DNA of 8,235 bases. Origin: an uncultured Clostridia bacterium. GTDB lineage: Bacteria > Bacillota > Clostridia > Peptostreptococcales > Anaerovoracaceae. The translations under genes and the position numbers were made by a program. Positions 1 through 5,216 of this stretch are shown in pieces (within the stretch, counting starts at the first letter, position 1; each line of letters opens with the position of its first letter). The notes below the pieces were generated by a model. The model was not told the DNA's origin. It saw only the letters and a list, made by a program, of their open reading frames with translations, and did not search any database. The stretch lies in the NCBI GenBank assembly GCA_937889655.1, contig CALBZG010000193.1:1-8235 (forward strand), read 5' to 3'.

Positions 1-1224
1 ATCGGCATGCCGATCGGGTATGCCATTGGTGTATCGACCGTGCTGACACTAATTACATCTTCCAGCATACCGCTGGTCATGGTGGCGCAATTGTCTATTT
101 CCGGAGTCAATTCATTTCCGCTGATGGCAATACCGTTTTTTATTCTGGCAGGTAACCTGATGACTCATGGCGGGATCGCGAAGCGGCTGATAAGATTCTT
201 TGATGTATTTGTAGGAAGAATCACGGGCGGGCTAGGGATGGTTGCCATCGTGACCAGCATGTTCTATGGCGCTATTACCGGGTCAGCTATGGCAACGGCT
301 TCTGCTGTCGGTTCTTTTATGATCCCGGAAATGAAAGAAAGAAAATATGATGTTCCATTTTCCAGTTCGTTGATTGCGGCTGCTGGCACCATAGGGATCA
401 TCATCCCGCCAAGCATACCGTTCGTAATATACGGAGTATGTACGGGGACGTCAATCGGTGACCTGTTTATTGCAGGCGTTATACCGGGGGTTATGATGGG
501 CGTCGCGTTGATGACGGCGTGCTATTTCATGGCGAAAAAACGTGGCTACAGGGGTAGTGTGGCTACATATACAGTGAAAGAGGCGGCGGTTCAATTTAAA
601 AGTGCGTTTTTAGCATTGATGTCACCGGTAATCGTTCTCGGTGGAATTTATTCGGGTATATTTACACCAACGGAAGCGGCTGTCATTTCTGTTGTCTATG
701 CTTTGATTATCGGTAAGTTTGCTTATCATGAACTTAATGCAAAAAACACTTATAAAGCATTTTATGACACGATGGTTATTAATGGAATCACGGTTTTTAT
801 GGTTGGGCTTTCCAGTGGGTTTGCAGCATACCTTAGTATTTCGCAAATTCCGATTAAAATCGCTAACGGTTTATTAGGGATTTCGGATAATCCGATCATT
901 ATTTTGCTGATAATAAACATTTTCCTGCTTATAGTGGGTTGTCTTATCGACAACATTCCCGCAACGATTATTTTGTCGCCAATTCTTTTGCCTGTGGTCG
1001 TGCAGTGTGGCATGAGCCCGATAACTTTCGGGATCGTTCTAACGATGAATCTTGCAATCGGTTTCTGCACACCTCCTTACGGCCCAAATCTCTTTGTTAT
1101 GGCGGCGGTTTCACATATTCGTGTTGAAGATATGTTCAAGTCGGTCATACCATTCATACTGGTATTGATTACTGTTTTATTGTTGATCACATATGTACCT
1201 TGGTTCACGATGGTATTCATGTAG
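1..1224 (+). CDS. dctM: TRAP transporter large permease, DctM type (5' partial)
   Basis: This is the large membrane subunit of a tripartite ATP-independent periplasmic (TRAP) transporter. The family uses an ion gradient to import organic acids, sialic acids or amino-acid-like solutes delivered by an extracytoplasmic binding protein (DctP) with the small subunit DctQ. The frame is open from base 1; the first ATG at 7 is internal, because family members usually run about 425-430 residues and 407 are visible. About 20 N-terminal residues, and probably dctP and dctQ, therefore lie upstream of the window. The protein is almost wholly hydrophobic with about 11 membrane segments. Family hallmarks include FPLMAIPFFILAGNLM near the start, ITGSAMATASAVGSFMIPEM, GTIGIIIPPSIPFVIYGV, and a C-terminal TPPYGPNLFV loop. 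It ends at a shared terminator and converges on the sigma-54 activator gene. The substrate cannot be read from this subunit. Confidence 0.93.
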   Translation: MGMPIGYAIGVSTVLTLITSSSIPLVMVAQLSISGVNSFPLMAIPFFILAGNLMTHGGIAKRLIRFFDVFVGRITGGLGMVAIVTSMFYGAITGSAMATASAVGSFMIPEMKERKYDVPFSSSLIAAAGTIGIIIPPSIPFVIYGVCTGTSIGDLFIAGVIPGVMMGVALMTACYFMAKKRGYRGSVATYTVKEAAVQFKSAFLALMSPVIVLGGIYSGIFTPTEAAVISVVYALIIGKFAYHELNAKNTYKAFYDTMVINGITVFMVGLSSGFAAYLSISQIPIKIANGLLGISDNPIIILLIINIFLLIVGCLIDNIPATIILSPILLPVVVQCGMSPITFGIVLTMNLAIGFCTPPYGPNLFVMAAVSHIRVEDMFKSVIPFILVLITVLLLITYVPWFTMVFM

Positions 1225-1230
1225 AAATAA

Positions 1231-1262
1231 AAAGGCCTGCTGTCCCTTGACAGCAGGCCTTT
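1231..1262. terminator. Bidirectional intrinsic terminator between convergent genes
   Basis: A perfect 14-bp stem (1231-1244 pairing with 1249-1262) closes a 4-nt CCTT loop. It lies 6 bases after the dctM stop and 26 bases after the stop of the opposing regulator gene. The run of T following the stem is better on the minus strand (TTTTATTT past 1231) than on the plus strand (TTTCTTG), so it should serve the regulator at least as well as dctM. Confidence 0.9.
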
Positions 1263-1288
1263 CTTGCTTCGCGCCATTTTATTGTTTT

Positions 1289-3067
1289 TCAGCTGACTTC
1301 TATTTCATATTCTTTTATTTTTCTCATGATCGTCGATTGACTCACATCAAGAAGCTCTGCGGCGCCTCTCGTGCTTCCGGCGATTTCCATCGCTTTGGTA
1401 ACGAGCTTCTTCTCCACGACTGCCATTGCATCCTTGAGAAACATCATTTTACTTACATGTACACCTTCTTCGTAAGAAATATCGCAAGCCGGGCTATGAT
1501 ACTTAGTATAGAAATGTTCCGGCAGGAGCGTGTGCTCAAGACATAAAACAGTCAATCTTTCCACCACGTTCTGAAGTTCGCGGATATTCCCCGGCCACGG
1601 ATACTCTTCCAACGATTTTATGAGAGCATCGGAAAAAACTTTGTCCGTATGATACTTTTTGTTATACAGATAATTGAAATGCAATAGCAGTGGTTTAACA
1701 TCTTCACGCCTGTTGCGCAAAGGAGGCACGTCGATAGAGACCACGTTAAGCCTATAATATAGATCCTGTCTGAATTTCCCCTCGGGGATCATCTTATCAA
1801 GGGCCTTATTTGTTGCGGCGATCACCCGGACGTTGACCTTGATGGGAGTAACGCCGCCAACACGATATATTTCTTTGTCCTGAAGAACTCGTAGAAGCTT
1901 TGACTGCAGTTCGAAAGGCATATCGCCGATTTCGTCAAGAAGAAGAGTTCCGTTATCGGCAACTTCGAAGAGTCCCACCTTGCCTTTCGATAAAGCGCCT
2001 GTAAAAGACCCCGGTTCATAGCCGAACAGTTCCGATTCAAGCAATGACGGTGTGATCGCACTGCAGTTGATTTTAACGAAGCGGCCGCTTTTCCTCGGGC
2101 TGGCTGCGTGGATAATGGTTGTGATCACTTCTTTTCCCACGCCGGATTCGCCGAGAATAAGGACGGAGACGTCGTGCTGAGCGACTTTTATGGCATCTTG
2201 TACAACAGCTTTCATAGCAGGGCTCTTGGCGATGATATCGATAGGATTATCTAACCCCCGTCTGTTAACTGGCGTGCTCAAATTGCTGGCTTCGTATTTC
2301 TGGTCCGGCGAATAGACGGATGTGATTTGATCTATCGCATTGACGCATGTAATGGTTAATATCAGTTTGCCATGGGTGTCATATATAGGAGCACCGGAGA
2401 TAATACCCGCGCCTCCGGTACCAAACCGCTGCATGGCAGTCATTACTTTACCGGTCTTTAGTATTGTGGGAGTAATAAGAGGATTCAGCATGCCTCGTTT
2501 ATTTAGATCAGTGAGCCTTGCTCCAATAATATCTGTAGGTGCCAGGCCGGTGGCATTGCTGTATACATGATTCGCATAGATACCAACCCCCTGCGCGTCA
2601 GATATATAGACTCCGCAGTCCATCTTTTCAAGGATGGCGCTTAACTGCCTATAATCCATGAGTGAGCCGATCTCGCATCCGGATTCACCGAGCAGGATCG
2701 GGAGCTGATTCAGCGTTTTGTATACCTCAGAAAAATTTGCCTGGTTCTGAAGCACTGCAATGTATGCAATAGATCTCAAAGTGCTCCTGTCGTCCTGAAA
2801 ATCCAGATCGGAAAATTCGTTACCGACAGATATGGGAACAAGGCTAAGGTTATAACTCGTGTTGCCGATCAGGATCGTAGTGCTTGTAATGGCAGAGTTG
2901 ATTTTGATAGATTGGATCTGCTCATAAAAAATTTCTAAATCGATTTTATTTAAGAAATCCCGGCCGAGCTGGTCACAAGTCAGGATTTTGCCTGCTGAAT
3001 CGATCAAAAAAGAATATTGAAGCGATGAAAACATGGGCGATGTACTGCTATTTTTTGATGTGCTCAT
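1289..3067 (-). CDS. Sigma-54-dependent transcriptional activator with PAS sensor region (PAS-AAA+-Fis HTH)
   Basis: This 592-residue bacterial enhancer-binding protein remodels RNA polymerase-sigma-54 by ATP hydrolysis. Residues 17-107 look like a degenerate PAS fold (FLIDSAGKIL). Residues 143-245 are a clearer PAS domain (GVYISDAQGVGIYAN), the likely ligand sensor. There is no receiver domain, so activation by a small ligand rather than phosphorylation is inferred. The AAA+ domain carries Walker A GESGVGKE (306-313), a sigma-54-contact loop GSFTGA (353-358; the usual form is GAFTGA), Walker B GTLLLDEI (373-380), sensor I around 414-420, the arginine-finger region FRQDLYYRLNV (432-442) and sensor II WPGNIRELQN (491-500). 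A Fis-type helix-turn-helix fills 557-589. The start is supported by AGGAGT at 3073-3078, 5 nt upstream. The gene is divergent from the aminotransferase gene, whose promoter is a sigma-54 promoter, and convergent with dctM; these are the likely targets. A TyrR- or PrdR-like regulator is an alternative label. Confidence 0.95.
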   Translation of the reverse strand: MSTSKNSSTSPMFSSLQYSFLIDSAGKILTCDQLGRDFLNKIDLEIFYEQIQSIKINSAITSTTILIGNTSYNLSLVPISVGNEFSDLDFQDDRSTLRSIAYIAVLQNQANFSEVYKTLNQLPILLGESGCEIGSLMDYRQLSAILEKMDCGVYISDAQGVGIYANHVYSNATGLAPTDIIGARLTDLNKRGMLNPLITPTILKTGKVMTAMQRFGTGGAGIISGAPIYDTHGKLILTITCVNAIDQITSVYSPDQKYEASNLSTPVNRRGLDNPIDIIAKSPAMKAVVQDAIKVAQHDVSVLILGESGVGKEVITTIIHAASPRKSGRFVKINCSAITPSLLESELFGYEPGSFTGALSKGKVGLFEVADNGTLLLDEIGDMPFELQSKLLRVLQDKEIYRVGGVTPIKVNVRVIAATNKALDKMIPEGKFRQDLYYRLNVVSIDVPPLRNRREDVKPLLLHFNYLYNKKYHTDKVFSDALIKSLEEYPWPGNIRELQNVVERLTVLCLEHTLLPEHFYTKYHSPACDISYEEGVHVSKMMFLKDAMAVVEKKLVTKAMEIAGSTRGAAELLDVSQSTIMRKIKEYEIEVS

Positions 3068-3137
3068 TTCAAACTCCTATTAAGCTATTGCATAACGCAT
3101 GAAAATTAATACCAGCGGTCCAGTTCAATATAAGGCT

Positions 3138-3165
3138 ATTATAGATAAAAGTCAACCTGCGCGAA
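3138..3165 (-). promoter_or_regulatory. Possible sigma-A promoter of the sigma-54 activator gene
   Basis: On the minus strand a perfect TATAAT -10 box lies at 3143-3138. A poor -35 (TTCGCG, 3165-3160) sits 16 nt upstream of it. This would give a leader of about 60 nt before the regulator start. The -35 region overlaps the left arm of the inverted repeat at 3159-3167, so binding there could block or modulate the promoter. The weak -35 makes this a tentative call. Confidence 0.35.
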
Positions 3166-3202
3166 CCGATTTTGAAAGTATACCGTCATTTTAGGTTCGC
3201 GC
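3159..3202. promoter_or_regulatory. Inverted repeat, candidate enhancer (UAS) for the sigma-54 activator
   Basis: A perfect 9-bp inverted repeat, GCGCGAACC at 3159-3167 and GGTTCGCGC at 3194-3202, has arm centres 35 bp apart. That distance places both arms on roughly the same helix face if the DNA bends. Its centre is about 133 bp upstream of the -24 element and about 160 bp upstream of the predicted transcription start, within the usual range for activators of this class. An A/T-rich stretch (about 3236-3290) between it and the promoter would help looping. The role is inferred from position and symmetry; no known consensus matches. Confidence 0.5.
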
Positions 3203-3312
3203 CCCATGATGGGAAGAATGGGGGAATGCTGACGAAATAATAAAAATCTCGTTCTGACTTGATAAGGTAGAATAGAATGATAAAAAAATTGGCATTTATA
3301 ATTCTTTGCGCT

Positions 3313-3328
3313 TGGCATGGATCTTGCA
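3313..3328 (+). promoter_or_regulatory. Sigma-54 (-24/-12) promoter of the aminotransferase gene
   Basis: TGGCATGGATCTTGCA fits the sigma-54 consensus TGGCAYRNNNNTTGCW at every fixed position. The GG (3314-3315) and GC (3326-3327) are separated by the required 10 bases. Transcription should start near 3339. It points at the aminotransferase gene and lies beside a divergent gene for a sigma-54 activator, which supports the call. Confidence 0.92.
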
Positions 3329-3423
3329 ATAATTATAACTGAGCGTTGGGATCAAATCATAAGGATTTTGGGCCTGCCGTTTAACTATTTTCACTGTTAA
3401 TATTGATGAATCAGCTCACAAAA

Positions 3424-3494
3424 CGTTGATATTTGTTTATTTGATGAAGGAAATCCGCTAAAGCGGGCCCAAAAACTGGAAACAAATATCAACG
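3424..3494 (+). repeat. Perfect 15-bp inverted repeat with an inner hairpin, in the leader
   Basis: CGTTGATATTTGTTT (3424-3438) and AAACAAATATCAACG (3480-3494) are exact reverse complements. The 41-nt interior includes a small hairpin, CCGC-TAAA-GCGG (3455-3466), followed by GGGCCC-type sequence. In RNA this would form a long closing stem around an internal hairpin, with about 15 to 20 unpaired, purine-rich bases on one side. No run of T follows the right arm, so it is not a simple terminator. It could be a structured RNA element, a protein-binding dyad, or a relic of a small insertion; no target-site duplication is visible. Confidence 0.75.
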
Positions 3495-3680
3495 CTTCTC
3501 CTCTTAAGTCTGAAGATGCCAAATAGAGTATGCATGCACCGAATATGCGACAAATTGGCTAATAGCTGACTGCAATAGCACCTTCACAGCTTTCTGCAAA
3601 CCATACTGCACACAAATTGCAGCACATACACAAAGAGCAGCAATATCTAACAGATAAAAATGAAATAGAGTTTGTTAACG

Positions 3681-3686
3681 AAAGGA
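3681..3686 (+). promoter_or_regulatory. Ribosome binding site fixing the aminotransferase start
   Basis: AAAGGA lies 8 nt before the ATG at 3695. The reading frame is open further upstream to a TTG at 3617, but that codon has no Shine-Dalgarno site, and the 26 extra residues do not resemble the family N-terminus. Confidence 0.8.
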
Positions 3687-3694
3687 AATCAGAA

Positions 3695-4969
3695 ATGAAA
3701 ACACTGTACGAAAGATGTCAGGCAGTTATGCCGCCATGCTCAGGCAGAGCCACTAAACTTGGTGTTGTATCCTCAGAAGGGATGTATGTTACCACGGAAG
3801 ACGGAAGGAGGATGCTGGATTTTGCCAGCGGTGTCGCAGTAAATCAGTTCGGGCATAATCATCCGGAGATCGTTGCGGCAGCTAAGGATCAGATGGACAA
3901 AGGAGTCCACTACGGACATAATGTTTTATACTATGACCCTTATGTTACTTTGGCAGAAAAATTGGTTGAAGTTACCGGTGGTGATACAATGGTATACTTT
4001 TCAAACAGCGGCGGAGAAGCAAATGACGGAGCTGTTAAACTAGCTAAATTCACAACAAAAAGACATTGTGTTATCGCTTTCAGGAATTCATTCCACGGAA
4101 GAACCATCGGCTGCAGCGCCATTACTGCTTCGAATTCAAAATACAGGCAAAATTACGATTGCATTTCCGGAATATACTTTGCCGACTACGCCAATTGCTA
4201 TAGATGCCCTTTCCACCAGGAGAGGGAAACCTGCCACATGGAATGTGTGAAGCAGTTTGATGATATGTTCAATAAGCTCGTGAATCCCGAAACAGTTGCA
4301 GCAATGATCCTTGAACCGGTACAGGGCGAAGGTGGATACATCGTTCCACCTAAAGAATTCCTTGAGGGATTGCGCGAAATATGCACGAAGCATGGCATCA
4401 TGCTGATATTCGACGAAGTCCAGGCCGGGAACGGAAGGTGCGGAGAATACTATGCACATATGGCCCATGGAGTAACTCCGGATATCTTTACAACTGCAAA
4501 AGCCCTTGGCGGCGGGTTCCCACTGAGCGCAATCGTCGCAAAGAAAGAAATTATGCAGAAGTGGGAAGCAGGTGCTCATGGCGGCACGTTTGGAGGGAAT
4601 CCGATCGCTTGCGCGGCCGGCCTGGCTGTGTTTAAGCTTCTTGAAGAAGGCGGGCTTGAAAACTGCAGAAAAATGGGAGCTTACTTTATGCAAAAGCTTA
4701 CAAAGCTGCAGAAAAAGTATCCGGCAGTTATAGGAGATGTAAGAGGGCTGGGGCTTATGATCGGTATGGAAATGGTGCATCCTGACAAGACACCGAACAC
4801 TGAACTGGCAGGAAAGATTCTAGCCGACGCTCTTGAAAACAACATTATTCTTCTCAATGCAGGTTTTGATAAGAATGTTGTAAGATTTATAGCACCGCTG
4901 ATCGTAACAGAGAAAGAAATTGATAAAGTCATTGAGTCGATCGAAGATACACTTTCAAAGAACAAATAA
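3695..4969 (+). CDS. Class III PLP-dependent aminotransferase (GABA / omega-amino-acid type)
   Basis: This 424-residue fold-type I enzyme uses pyridoxal phosphate to move an amino group, probably to or from 2-oxoglutarate. Visible family features are the phosphate-binding SNSGGEAN (103-110), HGRT (134-137), EPVQGEGGY (207-215), cofactor-ring aspartate D240 in IFDEVQ, Schiff-base lysine K269 in TTAKALGGG, GGTFGGNP (296-303) and a late arginine R397 (VVRFIAPL) that should hold the substrate carboxylate. E212 matches the glutamate that acts as arginine switch in E. coli GabT, which favours an omega-amino-acid donor with glutamate as partner. A cysteine cluster CYRC...C...C (168, 171, 180, 184) is typical of one GABA-transaminase subgroup. 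Unusual are SGGEAN instead of SGS/TEAN and DEVQAGNGR instead of DEVQTGFGR. Relatives include acetylornithine aminotransferase and amino acid racemases/epimerases, so the reaction is not certain. It is transcribed alone from the sigma-54 promoter, with its own terminator, and is probably controlled by the divergent activator. Confidence 0.93.
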   Translation: MKTLYERCQAVMPPCSGRATKLGVVSSEGMYVTTEDGRRMLDFASGVAVNQFGHNHPEIVAAAKDQMDKGVHYGHNVLYYDPYVTLAEKLVEVTGGDTMVYFSNSGGEANDGAVKLAKFTTKRHCVIAFRNSFHGRTIGCSAITASNSKYRQNYDCISGIYFADYANCYRCPFHQERETCHMECVKQFDDMFNKLVNPETVAAMILEPVQGEGGYIVPPKEFLEGLREICTKHGIMLIFDEVQAGNGRCGEYYAHMAHGVTPDIFTTAKALGGGFPLSAIVAKKEIMQKWEAGAHGGTFGGNPIACAAGLAVFKLLEEGGLENCRKMGAYFMQKLTKLQKKYPAVIGDVRGLGLMIGMEMVHPDKTPNTELAGKILADALENNIILLNAGFDKNVVRFIAPLIVTEKEIDKVIESIEDTLSKNK

Positions 4970-5047
4970 TTTGGGGGAATCATTTTGTTCGAAATGGGTT
5001 AATCATAAGGGAAAGAGTGTTTGAGGAAAACTGCAATTATTATAAAG

Positions 5048-5092
5048 GAGCTTGCCGGATGGTTTTGAAAGTCATCATGGGCAGGCTCTTTT
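5048..5092 (+). terminator. Intrinsic terminator after the aminotransferase gene
   Basis: GAGCTTGCC (5048-5056) pairs with GGCAGGCTC (5080-5088) over 9 bp with one G-T pair. The loop can pair further through GATG/CATC. TTTTATT follows directly at 5089, and A-rich sequence before the stem pairs with it. It lies about 80 nt after the aminotransferase stop and isolates that gene from the efflux operon. Confidence 0.8.
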
Positions 5093-5112
5093 ATTGTTAA
5101 TAATTTCTTAAG

Positions 5113-5141
5113 CATTAATTAAGAAGAGCTTCATTAATTAA
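5113..5141 (+). repeat. 10-bp direct repeat overlapping the efflux promoter -35 region
   Basis: CATTAATTAA occurs at 5113-5122 and 5132-5141, with starts 19 bp apart, close to two helical turns. The second copy covers the region where the -35 box should be. That arrangement suits a dimeric regulator, such as a response regulator acting on the efflux operon. The motif is A/T-only apart from one base in an A/T-rich region, so chance is a real alternative. Confidence 0.4.
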
Positions 5142-5161
5142 TTTACAATTTATGCTATAAT
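5134..5161 (+). promoter_or_regulatory. Extended -10 promoter of the efflux operon
   Basis: A perfect TATAAT at 5156-5161 is preceded by TGC (5153-5155), giving an extended -10 element. The best -35, TTAATT (5134-5139) at 16-nt spacing, is poor, which is tolerated with an extended -10 or with an activator. The expected start is near 5168, giving a leader of about 49 nt to the adaptor gene. Confidence 0.7.
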
Positions 5162-5216
5162 TAACGGGTGATAAAGGGTATACCAATCTGTCCGGCTCGT
5201 AGAAAGGCGCATTTAA

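Larger units (their letters stand above)
3339..3694 (+). other. Long 5' leader of the aminotransferase transcript
   Basis: About 355 nt separate the predicted sigma-54 start from the aminotransferase start codon. No convincing gene lies here. A 17-codon frame beginning with ATG at 3517 has no Shine-Dalgarno site. The first half holds the 15-bp dyad described separately. The second half (about 3570-3660) is rich in C and A, poor in G, with several CTGCA/TGCA repeats and a 7-bp inverted pair (CTGCAAT at 3570-3576, ATTGCAG at 3616-3622). The length suggests post-transcriptional control, but I recognise no known riboswitch core, T-box or obvious terminator before the gene. Confidence 0.6.

Noticed and set aside
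3289..3309. A second TGGCAT followed by TTTGC, resembling another sigma-54 promoter.
   Set aside because: The GG and GC elements are 15 bases apart instead of the required 10, so it is at most a stray -24-like half site.
3424..3494. Hammerhead ribozyme, suggested by a long stem with TTGATGA and GGAAAC inside.
   Set aside because: The core needs CTGANGA and a stem I between the cleavage site and that core; here the C is a T and no stem I exists.
3424..3494. Integron attC site or small inverted-repeat transposon.
   Set aside because: The arms do not carry the attC RYYYAAC/GTTRRRY pattern in the right orientation, and no flanking target duplication or integrase is visible.
3517..3570. A 17-codon leader peptide starting at ATG 3517.
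   Set aside because: It has no ribosome binding site and no run of regulatory codons.
3617..3694. N-terminal extension of the aminotransferase from TTG 3617.
   Set aside because: There is no Shine-Dalgarno site before the TTG, and the extra residues do not fit the family, while ATG 3695 has AAAGGA at 8 nt.
4136..4780. A 214-codon open frame on the minus strand across the aminotransferase.
   Set aside because: It is antisense to a well-conserved enzyme, has no family resemblance, and is best explained as a shadow of that gene's codon use.
5017..5100. A 27-codon frame from GTG 5017, with an inner ATG at 5059 preceded by AAAGGAG.
   Set aside because: It overlaps the terminator hairpin; the A/G-rich run is explained as the 5' arm and A-tract of the terminator, and the peptide resembles nothing I recognise.
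5177..5184. Palindrome GGTATACC in the efflux leader.
   Set aside because: Only 8 bp; expected by chance and without a second copy.
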